A program made the position numbers and the translations under genes. From Betaproteobacteria bacterium (GTDB lineage Bacteria; Pseudomonadota; Gammaproteobacteria; Burkholderiales; Rhodocyclaceae), in contig VEPL01000025.1 of the NCBI GenBank assembly GCA_012026885.1, forward strand, positions 482,595 through 546,594: a stretch of 64,000 nucleotides of DNA, written 5' to 3'. Every line of letters starts with the position of its first letter. Position 1 is the first letter of the stretch. Shown one piece after another: positions 14,795-23,377 of this stretch. Under the pieces are notes generated by a model. The model saw only the letters and a program-made list of their open reading frames with translations, was not told the origin of the DNA and ran no database searches.

Positions 14795-15649
14795 ATGAAG
14801 AAGGCGATTTCCATGCTGGCGCTGGCCGGAGCTGCTGCAATGACGCCGGGGCTCGCTGCCGCGCAGGCCACGCCCGGGGACGGCTGGTCGTTCTCGGTGA
14901 TGCCGTACCTCTGGCTGCCGGCGGTCAATGGTGACCTCAATTACGCGAAGCCGGGTGCCGGTGGCAGCAGTCCCAACGTCAGCGTCGATGCCGAGAAGAT
15001 CCTCGACGCGCTCGACTTTGCCGGCATGCTCAGCGGCATAGTGCAGAAGGGCCGCTGGCTCGTCGCTACCGACTTGATCTACCTGAAGCTGTCCGGCGAC
15101 CAAAGCCAGGTCAAGAGCTTCGACGTCAATCCCGGCAGCGGCCCGATCAACGTATCGACCTCCGCGGTCAGCGCCGGCGCCAACGTCAAGCTGGACGGGA
15201 CGGTCTGGTCGCTGGCCGGCGGCTACGCGCTGGTCATGGACCCGAAGGCGAAGCTCAATGTGCTCGCCGGCTTCCGCTACCTCGGCCTCGAAGCCAAAAC
15301 CGACTGGAACCTGTCGGCTACCGTCACCGGTACCGGGCCGCTCGGCAACAGCGTCACTGTCGGGCGTACCGGCACCATTCGCCAGAAGGAAAACATCTGG
15401 ACGGCGATCGTCGGCCTGCAGGGGCGCGTGCATTTCGGCGACAGCCCGTGGTTCGCCAACGGCTACGTCGACGTGGGCAGCGGATCGTCAGCGTTCACCT
15501 GGCAGGGCGTCGCCGGCATCGGTTATGCGTTCAAGTGGGGCGATGTCCTGCTCGACTATCGCTACCTGTACTACAGCCAGGACAGCGACAAGCTGGTGGA
15601 TAACCTCAGTTTCGGCGGCCCGGCGCTCGGGCTCAACTTCCGGTTCTGA
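14795..15649 (+). CDS. Outer-membrane beta-barrel protein
   Basis: A 284-aa protein with a clear signal peptide cleaved near AAAQA. The mature protein alternates polar and hydrophobic residues as in a beta-barrel, begins with WSFSVMPYLWLPAVNGDL and ends with a C-terminal phenylalanine (LGLNFRF), the outer-membrane insertion signal. Central strands include VWSLAGGYALVMDP and VLAGFRYLGLEAKTDW. The family is widespread, usually annotated only as outer-membrane or hypothetical protein. An AGAAGGAGAAG sequence precedes the ATG. Its place before the sulfatase suggests it may form the outer-membrane route for a sulfated or related substrate, which is inference only. Confidence 0.82.
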   Translation: MKKAISMLALAGAAAMTPGLAAAQATPGDGWSFSVMPYLWLPAVNGDLNYAKPGAGGSSPNVSVDAEKILDALDFAGMLSGIVQKGRWLVATDLIYLKLSGDQSQVKSFDVNPGSGPINVSTSAVSAGANVKLDGTVWSLAGGYALVMDPKAKLNVLAGFRYLGLEAKTDWNLSATVTGTGPLGNSVTVGRTGTIRQKENIWTAIVGLQGRVHFGDSPWFANGYVDVGSGSSAFTWQGVAGIGYAFKWGDVLLDYRYLYYSQDSDKLVDNLSFGGPALGLNFRF

Positions 15650-15694
15650 CCCAGCGTCCATCCTCAACGCGGCGACATGATCGCAGGTGAATAA

Positions 15695-18202
15695 ATGAAC
15701 ATGAAATACGGCAAGGTGGTTTCCTGGCTGGTGGCGCTGTTGACCGCAACAGCCGTTTCCGGACCGGCGTTGGCGCAACAGGTGACCGGTACGCTCGGAT
15801 CCCCCAGCGCGACGACGACGCTCAGCAACAAGCAGCTACCGGCGCCCGACCCCAGGTTCGGTGGCGTCATCAAGGACGGTGCACTGCAGTCGAAGGCCTG
15901 GTGGGCACCGCGGGTCGTGCCACCGAAGGAGGCGCCGAACGTACTGCTCATCATCACCGACGATGCCGGATTCGGCGTCCCGAGCACCTTCGGCGGCGTC
16001 ATCCCGACGCCGACCATGGACCGGATCGCCAGCGAAGGCCTGCGCTACAACCGCGTCTTCTCGACGGCCCTGTGCTCGCCGACCCGAGCTGCCCTGATCA
16101 CCGGGCGCAACCACCATTCTGCCGGCTTCGGCGTGATCTCCGAGCAATCCACCGGGTTCCCCGGCTACAACAGCGTCATTGCCAAGGACAAGGCCACCAT
16201 CGGCCGCATCCTCAAGGAGAACGGCTATTCGACCGCGTGGTTCGGCAAGGACCACAACGTTCCTGCCTTCGAGGCCAGCCAGGCCGGTCCCTTCGACCGC
16301 TGGCCGACCGGCATGGGCTTCGAGTATTTCTACGGCTTCATCGGCGGCGATGCCAACCAGTGGCAGCCCAACCTGTTCCGCAACACGACGCAGATCTATC
16401 CGTTCAAGGGCCAGGAGGGGCAATGGAACCTGGTGACGGCAATGGCCGACGACGCGATCGACTACATGTCGCGCATGCATCAGATCAACCCGTCGAAGCC
16501 GGTGTTCATCAAGTACGCGCCCGGGGCGACACATGCGCCGCACCACCCGACCAAGGAATGGGTCGACAAGATCCGCGCGCTCAAGCTCTTCGACGACGGC
16601 TACGAGAAGTTGCGCGAACGGATCTTCGAGAACCAGAAGAAACTTGGCGTCGTGCCCGCCGACATCAAGCTGTCGCCGTGGCCAAATGAAATGCTCAAGC
16701 CGTGGGACCAGCTGACGGCCGACGAGAAGAAGCTGTTCATCCGCCAGGTCGAAGTGTTCGCTGCTTACGCAGCCTACAACGACTACGAGATCGGCCGCGT
16801 CGTCCAGCATTTCCAGGACCTCGGCAAGCTCGACAATACGCTGATCATCTACATCAACGGCGACAACGGCACGAGCGCCGAGGGTGGGCCGCTCGGCACG
16901 CCGAACGAAGTGGCCTTCTTCAACGGCATCAATGCGCTGCCCGCCGAGGTGCAGATGAAGTGGTACGACGTCTGGGGCACCGAACAGACCTACAACCACA
17001 TGTCCGCCGGCTGGTCGTGGGCCTTCGATACGCCATTCGACTGGTTCAAGCAGAGCGCCAACCGCCTGGGTGGCATCAACCAGAACATGGTGGTGTCGTG
17101 GCCGGCCCGCATCAAGGACAAGGGGGCCTTGCGCGAGCAGTTCATTCACGTGATCGACGTCGTGCCGACCATCCTCGAGGCGGCCGGGCTCAAGGCACCG
17201 GAAATGGTGGATGGCATCAAGCAGGCGCCGATCGAGGGCACCAGCTTCGCCTATACCTTCGATGCCCGCAACGCCAAGGTGCCGTCACGCCACAAGACAC
17301 AGTACTTCGAGATGATGGGCCAATGGGCGCTTTACGACGACGGCTGGCTGCTCAGCACCAAGGCCGGACGGGCGCCCTGGGAGGCCTTCGGCCCGGCCAA
17401 TCCGGATCCGCTCAACAACCACGTGTTCCAGCTCTACAACCTGAACCAGAGCTGGAACCAGGAGGAGGACGTCGCAGCCAAGTACCCGCAGAAGGTCAAG
17501 GAGATGCGCGCCAAGTTCCTGGCCGAGGCGAAAAAGTACCAGGCCCTGCCGCTCGATGCCTCGGTGGGGGCGCGGATTGTCGCGCCGCGCCCGAACATCA
17601 CGGCCGGGCGCAAGGAGTTCGTCTATACGCGGCCGATGACCGGGCTGCCGCAAGGCGATTCGCCCAATATCCTGAACGCCTCCTACACCTTTACGGCCGA
17701 CATCGAGGTGCCTCAGGGCGGGGCCGAAGGGATGATCGTGACCTCCGGCGGCCGCTTTGCCGGCTATGGCTTCTACCTGCTGAAGAACAAGCCGGTCTGG
17801 CTGTGGAATCTGGCCGATCTCAAGCGCATGAAGTGGGAAGGTCCCGAGTTGTCACCGGGCCGGCACACCATCGAATTCGACTTCAAGTACCAGGGGCTCG
17901 GGGCCGGCACGCTCGCCTTCAACAACTTCAGCGGCCTCGGCCGCCCCGGCGTCGGTACGCTGAAGGTCGACGGCAAGGTGGTCGATACCCAGACCATGGA
18001 GCGCACGCTGCCGATGATCCTGCAGTGGGACGAGGCCTTCGATGTCGGTTCCGATACCCTGACCGGCGTCAATGATGCCGACTACAAGTCGCCGTTCCCC
18101 TTCACGGGCAAGCTGAACAAGCTGACCATCACGGTCGATCGCCCGCAGTTGTCGGCGCAGGACATCCAGAAGCTCGAGGCGGCGATGAAGGGCAAGGACT
18201 GA
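15695..18202 (+). CDS. Secreted arylsulfatase-family hydrolase
   Basis: An 835-aa protein with a Sec signal peptide ending near ALAQQ, so it acts in the periplasm or outside. The sulfatase domain has metal-binding aspartates in IITDDAGFG (D89, D90). It also has the modification motif CSPTRAALITGR, whose C127 would be converted to formylglycine, and a later DNGTSAEGGPLGTPNE segment that fits the second metal/substrate region. A C-terminal region after about residue 620 resembles a beta-sandwich. Cys-type sulfatases need a formylglycine-generating enzyme; none is in this window. Substrate is unknown; related enzymes can act on sulfate or phosphonate esters. It is the last gene before the terminator at 18237. 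Confidence 0.92.
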   Translation: MNMKYGKVVSWLVALLTATAVSGPALAQQVTGTLGSPSATTTLSNKQLPAPDPRFGGVIKDGALQSKAWWAPRVVPPKEAPNVLLIITDDAGFGVPSTFGGVIPTPTMDRIASEGLRYNRVFSTALCSPTRAALITGRNHHSAGFGVISEQSTGFPGYNSVIAKDKATIGRILKENGYSTAWFGKDHNVPAFEASQAGPFDRWPTGMGFEYFYGFIGGDANQWQPNLFRNTTQIYPFKGQEGQWNLVTAMADDAIDYMSRMHQINPSKPVFIKYAPGATHAPHHPTKEWVDKIRALKLFDDGYEKLRERIFENQKKLGVVPADIKLSPWPNEMLKPWDQLTADEKKLFIRQVEVFAAYAAYNDYEIGRVVQHFQDLGKLDNTLIIYINGDNGTSAEGGPLGTPNEVAFFNGINALPAEVQMKWYDVWGTEQTYNHMSAGWSWAFDTPFDWFKQSANRLGGINQNMVVSWPARIKDKGALREQFIHVIDVVPTILEAAGLKAPEMVDGIKQAPIEGTSFAYTFDARNAKVPSRHKTQYFEMMGQWALYDDGWLLSTKAGRAPWEAFGPANPDPLNNHVFQLYNLNQSWNQEEDVAAKYPQKVKEMRAKFLAEAKKYQALPLDASVGARIVAPRPNITAGRKEFVYTRPMTGLPQGDSPNILNASYTFTADIEVPQGGAEGMIVTSGGRFAGYGFYLLKNKPVWLWNLADLKRMKWEGPELSPGRHTIEFDFKYQGLGAGTLAFNNFSGLGRPGVGTLKVDGKVVDTQTMERTLPMILQWDEAFDVGSDTLTGVNDADYKSPFPFTGKLNKLTITVDRPQLSAQDIQKLEAAMKGKD

Positions 18203-18236
18203 ACCCGGCCTGAAGCCTAAGGCGAAATGACTCTTC

Positions 18237-18272
18237 CGGGCGCCTGCGCATTGATGCGCAGGCGCCCGTTTC
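18237..18272 (+). terminator. Strong intrinsic terminator after the sulfatase gene
   Basis: A perfect 14-bp stem (18237-18250 with 18255-18268) with a TTGA tetraloop, followed by TTTCT. It closes the AraC-controlled operon and separates it from the next barrel gene, though read-through into that gene 16 bases later is possible. Confidence 0.88.
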
Positions 18273-18288
18273 TGATGCGGAGAAGACC

Positions 18289-19122
18289 ATGCGTACTTTA
18301 CTGGAAACTATCTGCCGGCGGCTGTCCGGTTGCCTGGCCGTCTTCTCGGCAGTTGCCGCCGCGACGCCCGTCCAGGCGGCGCTGAGCAGCGAGGAACTGG
18401 CCAAGCTGGCGCAAAACCCGGTCGGCAACCTGATCAGCGTGCCGTTCCAGAACAACACGAATTTCAATGTCGGTCCGCGCAACGGTACCCAGGACATCCT
18501 CAACATCCAGCCGGTGATCCCCGTGGAGTTGTCGGCGGACTGGAACCTGATCACGCGCACCATCGTTCCGCTGATCTGGCAGCCGGGCTTCGCGGCTGGC
18601 GAAGGGACGACGTTCGGGCTCGGCGATATTCAGCTGTCCGGATTCGTTTCGCCGAGCAAGCCGGGCCCCGGGGGGCTGATCTGGGGAGCGGGAGCGGTCG
18701 TCCAGATGCCGACCGACACCGATGGCCTCGGCAACAAGAACTGGGGCCTCGGGCCGACGGCGGTCGTGCTGCGCCTTGAAAAAGGTGACCCTTGGGTCTA
18801 TGGCGTCCTGGTCAACAACATCTGGTCGCTGACCGACAGCCAGCGCGGCGGTCGCTACAACAACCTGCTCGTCCAGCCCTTCCTCAACTACAACTTCCCC
18901 GGCGGGACCTACCTGACGACCTCGCCGATCATCACCGCGAACTGGGAGGCGGCAAGCAGCGAGCGCTGGACTGTTCCGCTCGGCGGCGGCATCGGCCACA
19001 TCTTTCATCTCGGCCGCCTGCCGGTCAATACCCAGATCGGCGCCTACTACAACGTCGTTCGGCCGGACAACGGGCCGGACTGGCAACTGCGCCTGCAGGT
19101 GCAGTTCATGTTCCCCAAGTAG
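18289..19122 (+). CDS. Outer-membrane barrel protein of the family often mislabelled neuromedin U
   Basis: A 277-aa protein with a signal peptide (cleavage near VQAAL). The mature start SSEELAKLAQNPVGNLISVP and the following FQNNTNFNVGP are hallmarks of a proteobacterial outer-membrane family that databases often call neuromedin U by mistake. The rest alternates strands (WGAGAVVQMPTDTDGLGNKNWGLGP and onward) and ends QLRLQVQFMFPK. The role is unknown; it may be a channel. It starts 16 bases after the terminator with GGAGAAG before the ATG. No promoter is evident in the short gap, so expression may depend on read-through from the sulfatase operon. Confidence 0.8.
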   Translation: MRTLLETICRRLSGCLAVFSAVAAATPVQAALSSEELAKLAQNPVGNLISVPFQNNTNFNVGPRNGTQDILNIQPVIPVELSADWNLITRTIVPLIWQPGFAAGEGTTFGLGDIQLSGFVSPSKPGPGGLIWGAGAVVQMPTDTDGLGNKNWGLGPTAVVLRLEKGDPWVYGVLVNNIWSLTDSQRGGRYNNLLVQPFLNYNFPGGTYLTTSPIITANWEAASSERWTVPLGGGIGHIFHLGRLPVNTQIGAYYNVVRPDNGPDWQLRLQVQFMFPK

Positions 19123-19173
19123 GCGTCCGGGCGTAGCGCGCTCAGGCGCGCTTCGCCGGATGGCCGTCGTCGC

Positions 19174-19512
19174 TCAGCGGGGCGGTGCGAGGTCGGGCCG
19201 GGCTGCGGCGATTGCCGCCATGACGCAGCGGATGTGGGGCGAGTCGGGCGCGAGGTTCCAATAGGTCGACAGACCCGAAACGTAGTTTTCGCGGGTGATG
19301 CGTCCGGCCGAGTAGCGCGCGGTCATGTCGAGGAACCAGGGATCCTGCAGGCGGGTCTCGCCCTCGGCGTCGCGGATGAAGTCCGGGCAACGCGACTGGA
19401 TGCTGGCGTAAAGCGGGTCATCCGGGTCCGATGAGCGCCAGGCGTCAGGCGCGCAGGCGGCGACGAATGCGGTGGAAAGGGCGATCAGGGTCAGTTTGCC
19501 TGGCAAGGTCAC
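19174..19512 (-). CDS. Small hypothetical lipoprotein
   Basis: A 112-aa protein. The GTG at 19512 is chosen because AGGAGG lies 8 bases upstream; the alternative GTG at 19533 would put that Shine-Dalgarno inside the gene. The N-terminus (LPGKLTLIALSTAFVAAC) is a lipoprotein signal with lipobox VAAC. The mature part has SRCPDFIRDAEG and RYSAGRITRENYVSGLSTYW and ends APPR. I do not recognise a family. It is convergent with the barrel gene and divergent from the OmpA-like gene. Confidence 0.6.
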   Translation of the reverse strand: MTLPGKLTLIALSTAFVAACAPDAWRSSDPDDPLYASIQSRCPDFIRDAEGETRLQDPWFLDMTARYSAGRITRENYVSGLSTYWNLAPDSPHIRCVMAAIAAARPDLAPPR

Positions 19513-19661
19513 GGTGCGGCCTCCTCGTTGCACTCGGTTGTATCGGGTGATTCACGGTTACGACAAGTCACGGTACGGCCCCAGCGGCCGGCCGGCGCCG
19601 GTGCGTGAAAGCCGCCAGCCTACCGGAGTATCTCGCGGGCGGGATGGTTGCGGTCGATGGC

Positions 19662-19694
19662 TGTCGCGAATTGTAAGCAATGTGTCGGGAAATG
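19662..19694 (+). promoter_or_regulatory. Second AraC-type direct-repeat operator, upstream of the OmpA-like gene
   Basis: TGTCGCGAATTG (19662-19673) and TGTCGGGAAATG (19683-19694) are direct repeats spaced exactly 21 bp. They match the repeats at 13336-13368 at 10-11 of 12 positions. As there, the downstream repeat ends 25 bases before a -10 hexamer. Confidence 0.72.
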
Positions 19695-19719
19695 TGATTC
19701 GCCGTTCATCCAAAATGAA

Positions 19720-19725
19720 TATGAT
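19720..19725 (+). promoter_or_regulatory. -10 element of the OmpA-like gene
   Basis: TATGAT, five of six matches to the consensus, at the same distance from the direct repeats as the TATAAA of the sulfatase operon. Transcription would start near 19732, giving a leader of about 57 bases. Confidence 0.55.
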
Positions 19726-19788
19726 CGAAACGTGGAGGCGGGATCTGTCCCGCTTCTCCCGGTCAATTGCCAGCGAAAGGAGAAACTC

Positions 19789-20355
19789 ATGTTGTCACGC
19801 ATCGTCGTTCCCCTTGCCCTGGTCGCCCTGCTGGGCGGCTGCGTCAGCCAGGGGAAGTACAACCAGGAAGTCGCCCAGGTGGACACGCTGTCGGCGCAGA
19901 ACAAGACCTACCAGGCCCTGAACGCGCAACTGCAGAACGAGATCAAGGCGGACCAGGTCCGCATCAAGCAGTTGCAGGGCCGCCTGACCGTGACGATGAT
20001 CGACGAGATCGTCTTTTCGTCGGGCAGCGCCGAGATGAACGCCAAGGGTCGCGAAACCCTGGGCAAGATCATCGGCACGCTGCAGTCCGTTCCCGACAAG
20101 CGCATCGTCGTGCGCGGCTATACCGACAATGAGCCAATCGGTGCGCACCTGCGCGGCCGCTATCCGACCAACTGGGAACTCTCTACTGCCCGCGCGTCGG
20201 ACGTCGTCCGCTTCCTGCAGGCCCAGGGCATCGATCCGAAGCGGCTCGAGGCGGCAGGCTACGGCGAGTACCAGCCGGTAGCGCCGAACGACACGCCGGC
20301 CGGCCGCAAGGAGAACCGCCGCATCGACATCGTCCTCGTCGACATGGCGTTCTGA
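19789..20355 (+). CDS. OmpA-family lipoprotein
   Basis: A 188-aa protein with a lipoprotein signal (LALVALLGGC). A short coiled region (residues about 28-65, QVDTLSAQNKTYQALNAQL and following) leads into a C-terminal OmpA-like peptidoglycan-binding domain. The motifs are EIVFSSGSAEMNAKG, IVVRGYTDNEPIG, LSTARASDVVRFL and NRRIDIVL, so it probably tethers the outer membrane to the cell wall. AAAGGAG precedes the ATG at 19789; the frame extends upstream but through the promoter. The AraC-type operator upstream suggests shared control with the sulfatase operon. Confidence 0.88.
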   Translation: MLSRIVVPLALVALLGGCVSQGKYNQEVAQVDTLSAQNKTYQALNAQLQNEIKADQVRIKQLQGRLTVTMIDEIVFSSGSAEMNAKGRETLGKIIGTLQSVPDKRIVVRGYTDNEPIGAHLRGRYPTNWELSTARASDVVRFLQAQGIDPKRLEAAGYGEYQPVAPNDTPAGRKENRRIDIVLVDMAF

Positions 20356-20358
20356 AGT

Positions 20359-21489
20359 TCAGGCCGGCTCCAGGCGGACGATGCGTCCCTGCTCGCTGTC
20401 GATGAGCAGGTAAAGCAGTCCGTCGGGGCCGGCCCTGACGTCGCGGATACGGCCGAGCGCCTTGTCGAGCAGGCGCTCCTCGCGCACTACACGCTCGCCG
20501 TCCAGCTGCAGGCGCACCAGCATCTGGAACTTGAGGGCCCCCACGAACAAGTTGCCTTTCCATTTCGGGAAGCGCTCGCCGGTGTAGAAGGCCATCCCCG
20601 AAGGGGCGATCGATGGTGTCCATTGCAGCAGCGGCTGTGCCATGCCCGGCTTGGCCGTGCCTTCGCCGATCTGCGTGCCGGTGCCGTAGTTGAGTCCGTA
20701 GGTGATGACCGGCCAGCCGTAATTCACGCCGGCGCGGATCACGTTGATCTCGTCGCCACCCTGCGGGCCGTGTTCGTGTGTCCAGAGTTCGCCGGTTTGC
20801 GGATGCAGGGCCGCACCCTGCAGGTTGCGGTTGCCGAGGGTGAACTTTTCCGGCTTTGCCCCCGCCTTGCCGACGAAGGGATTGTCGGCCGGCACGCGCC
20901 CGTCGTCGTGCAGGCGGATGACCGAGCCCGCGTGGTCGTCGAGGCGCTGCGCGCGCGCCATGTCGCCGCGATCGCCGAGGGTGATGTAGAGAAAACCCCG
21001 GCGGTCGAACACCAGGCGCGAGCCGAAATGGTGGCCGCTGCGCGTCTTCGGCTGCATGCGGAAGATGACCTGGACGTCGCGCAGCGCGTGGCCGTCGAGG
21101 CGACCACGCGCCACCTCGGTGCCATAGCCGCCAGGGCCTTCGCCGGCGTACGACAAGTAGACCAGGCGGTTCTTCGCGAAATCCGGGTGCAGGGCGACGT
21201 CGAGCAGACCGCCCTGGCCGATGGCGGCAACCTGGGGGATGCCATCGAGCGGACGCGGATCGAGCCGCCCGTCGGCGCCGACCACGCGCAGGCGCCCGGG
21301 GCGCTCAGTGACCAGCAGGCGGCCGTCGGGCAGGAAGGCGAGGCCCCACGGGAATTCCAGCCCCTCGCTTACGGTGACGGCGCGGAAACGCTGCAACTCG
21401 CTCGTGAACACCTGGGCGACGGCGACAAACGGAAAAGCCAGCAACAAGCTGGCGACGATCAGCGCGGCGGCAGGGTGTCGGGCGGGCAT
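20359..21489 (-). CDS. PQQ-dependent soluble aldose dehydrogenase-like protein (YliI/Asd type)
   Basis: A 376-aa secreted beta-propeller with a signal peptide ending FVAVAQ. It contains GLEFPWGLAFLPDGRLLVTE, GGLLDVALHPDF, SGHHFGSRLVFDRRGFLYIT, the ELWTHEHGPQGGDEINVI stretch and INYGWP-like AGVNYGWPVITYG. These are the conserved blocks of the GDH-B/YliI family, which oxidises aldose sugars with PQQ in the periplasm. PQQ synthesis genes are not in the window. The ATG at 21489 gives the signal peptide; the longer frame to 21747 runs antisense through the neighbouring zincin region and lacks a signal. It converges on the OmpA-like gene with 3 bases between. Confidence 0.88.
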   Translation of the reverse strand: MPARHPAAALIVASLLLAFPFVAVAQVFTSELQRFRAVTVSEGLEFPWGLAFLPDGRLLVTERPGRLRVVGADGRLDPRPLDGIPQVAAIGQGGLLDVALHPDFAKNRLVYLSYAGEGPGGYGTEVARGRLDGHALRDVQVIFRMQPKTRSGHHFGSRLVFDRRGFLYITLGDRGDMARAQRLDDHAGSVIRLHDDGRVPADNPFVGKAGAKPEKFTLGNRNLQGAALHPQTGELWTHEHGPQGGDEINVIRAGVNYGWPVITYGLNYGTGTQIGEGTAKPGMAQPLLQWTPSIAPSGMAFYTGERFPKWKGNLFVGALKFQMLVRLQLDGERVVREERLLDKALGRIRDVRAGPDGLLYLLIDSEQGRIVRLEPA

Positions 21490-21566
21490 GGCAGTCGCGG
21501 GCGTGACAGGGCTTCCATGATAGGCGCCACGGCGGCGCTTCGCCACGCCCGCGAAAATCGGCCGTT

Positions 21567-22343
21567 TCAGCGGGTCGACCGCAACAGGCCGATTTCGCGC
21601 GCGGTTTCCGGGCCGATGAGGGTATCGGCAAGGCTTTCGGGGATATCCGCGCGGTCGGGCGCGACCGGGATGCGGCCGCCCATGATCTCGGCATGTCGCT
21701 GTGGCAGGCGCGGCTCGCGCTCCGGCTCGGCGTAGCCCTGCGGCCACAGGGGCATGCCGCTCGCCGGGTCGTACTTATCGCTGGCGCCGAGCGTGTGCAG
21801 CAGTTCGTGGGCGATGATGACGGCGTTCTGGCGCTGCTGCAGCGGACTGGCGAAGGTGTGGATGACGCCGACGTGACCCTTGGCGAGGCCGGTCGAATGA
21901 GGCAGCGTGGGGGTTCGCTCGGGATCGTGGTAGAGCACGAACAGGCGGACCGCAGGGGCCGGGCCGTCGATGCGGTCGTGGCGCGACGCCCACCAGCGCA
22001 GCTTCAGGCTCCAGGTGATGGCGTCGAGCATGTCGGCTCGCGGCGGCGGCAAGGGTGGCATGGTGGCCGGCGTCGGCCCGCGGTGCAGGATCACCGGTTG
22101 CAGCACGCTGCGCCCCCAGCGCTCGCTTTCGCCCTGCAGCCACTGCGCGATATCGGCATAGGCGGCGGCGTCGAGCGTCGCGACGTGGCGCGCGGTGGCG
22201 GGGGAATCGTCGGCGGCGATCGGGAAGACGGCGACATGGATGCTGTGTTCCCAGGCGGTCACGCGGCTCTGGCTGCGCCACGCGCCGAGCGCGACGGTGG
22301 CGAGGACGAGGAGCAGGATGGCGATGCGGACCTTGCGGAACAT
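21567..22343 (-). CDS. Secreted or membrane-anchored putative zinc metalloprotease
   Basis: A 258-aa protein with one N-terminal hydrophobic helix (IAILLLVLATVALGAW). Later comes the zincin motif HELLHTLGASDKY (H179, E180, H183, with the G-A-S-D continuation of metzincin-like proteins). The segment before it (IHTFASPLQQRQNAVIIA) forms the upper strand expected in zincins. I do not know its substrate. It begins 8 bases after the LysR stop codon on the same strand, and the frame upstream of the ATG at 22343 only overlaps that gene. It may be anchored by the uncleaved helix. Confidence 0.7.
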   Translation of the reverse strand: MFRKVRIAILLLVLATVALGAWRSQSRVTAWEHSIHVAVFPIAADDSPATARHVATLDAAAYADIAQWLQGESERWGRSVLQPVILHRGPTPATMPPLPPPRADMLDAITWSLKLRWWASRHDRIDGPAPAVRLFVLYHDPERTPTLPHSTGLAKGHVGVIHTFASPLQQRQNAVIIAHELLHTLGASDKYDPASGMPLWPQGYAEPEREPRLPQRHAEIMGGRIPVAPDRADIPESLADTLIGPETAREIGLLRSTR

Positions 22344-22351
22344 GCGCTGTC

Positions 22352-23257
22352 TCAGGTGGACGGTGTGCCGGCGACCTCGAGCAGTTCGGCGAGGAAGGCG
22401 CGGGCGGGCAGTGACAGCACCTTGCCGCGCAGGTGCACGACGTTCCACCTGTGGCGCAACGGGAAGCCCGCGACATCGAGGATGGCGAGCCCGTCCCTGG
22501 CCGGGTCGGTACCCAGCGCATGGCGCGAGAGCACTGCGAGGCCCATGCCAGCGGCGACCAGGTCGAGAATCGCCTCGTTGCTGGCGATCGACAGGCGCAC
22601 GTCGAGGTGGATGCCGAGGGTTGCGAGGTGGTGGTCGATCGCATGGCGCGAGCCGGATCCGGACTCGCGCAGCAGGAAGGGCTCGCCGGCCAGGTCGGCG
22701 AGCGCGAGGGGGTGGCCGATCGCCGGGTGGCCAAGCGGGGCAACGACGACGTGCTCGTTGGGCAGGAAGGGATGAATGGCGATGTCGATGTCGTCCGGCG
22801 GGTAGGACATCACGTAGAGGTCATCGCGGTTGCCGCGCAGGCGCCGGACGATCTGCTCGCGGTTGGCGATCTCGAGCTCGATGTCGATGTCGGGGTACTT
22901 GCGGCAGAACGCACCGAGCATGCGCGGCAGGAAATACTTGGCCGTCGTCACCAGCGCGACGCGCAGGCGGCCGCGCCGCAGGCCCTTGAGATCGGCGATC
23001 GCCGACTCGAAGCGGTTCCAGACGTCGTCGAGGCCCCGGGCAGCGGCGAGCAGTTCCTCGCCGGCGGCGGTGACGGCGACTTCGCGACCGCTGGTCTCGA
23101 AGAGGGGCAAACCGACGGTCTCGGTCAACTGCCGGATCTGGATGGAAACGGCCGGCTGCGTCAGGTGCAGGGCTTCGGCCGCACGCGTGAAACTTCCGGC
23201 CCGGGTCACGGCGACGAAGGTCTCGAGTTGGCGGAAGGTGATGCGGCGTCTTGGCAT
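22352..23257 (-). CDS. LysR-family regulator, CbbR/CmpR-like
   Basis: A 301-aa regulator. The winged helix-turn-helix includes FVAVTRAGSFTRAAEALHLT and QPAVSIQIRQL. The effector region has VTTAKYFLPRMLGAFCRKYP and ANREQIVRRLRGNRDDLYVM, close to CbbR of autotrophs and CmpR of cyanobacteria, which sense carbon status and control CO2-fixation or inorganic carbon uptake genes. The divergent genes include an SbtA bicarbonate transporter, which supports that role. I chose the ATG at 23257 (MPRRR) over the TTG at 23266. The AT-rich gap between this gene and the divergent operon probably holds its operator. Confidence 0.85.
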   Translation of the reverse strand: MPRRRITFRQLETFVAVTRAGSFTRAAEALHLTQPAVSIQIRQLTETVGLPLFETSGREVAVTAAGEELLAAARGLDDVWNRFESAIADLKGLRRGRLRVALVTTAKYFLPRMLGAFCRKYPDIDIELEIANREQIVRRLRGNRDDLYVMSYPPDDIDIAIHPFLPNEHVVVAPLGHPAIGHPLALADLAGEPFLLRESGSGSRHAIDHHLATLGIHLDVRLSIASNEAILDLVAAGMGLAVLSRHALGTDPARDGLAILDVAGFPLRHRWNVVHLRGKVLSLPARAFLAELLEVAGTPST

Positions 23258-23377
23258 ATAAGCCAAAACATATCACAAGCAAGAAAATATTTAATTGGTA
23301 TTTATGGATTTCCGCGGGCATATTGTCGTCGTGGCCGCGGTCCTGCGGTCCGAAACGGAACAGCCAAGGAGAGCGAC
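23258..23377. promoter_or_regulatory. AT-rich divergent promoter region between the CbbR-like gene and the sbt operon
   Basis: The first half of this gap is far more AT-rich than its surroundings (for example AAGAAAATATTTAATTGG). A weak rightward candidate is TTGGTA (23295-23300), 18 bases, CATATT (23319-23324). The dense TNA triplets are what LysR/CbbR proteins bind, but I cannot define one operator by eye. Confidence 0.45.

Noticed and set aside
18289..19122. Neuromedin U homologue
   Set aside because: That label is a database artefact; the protein has a signal peptide and barrel-like strands and nothing in common with the peptide hormone.
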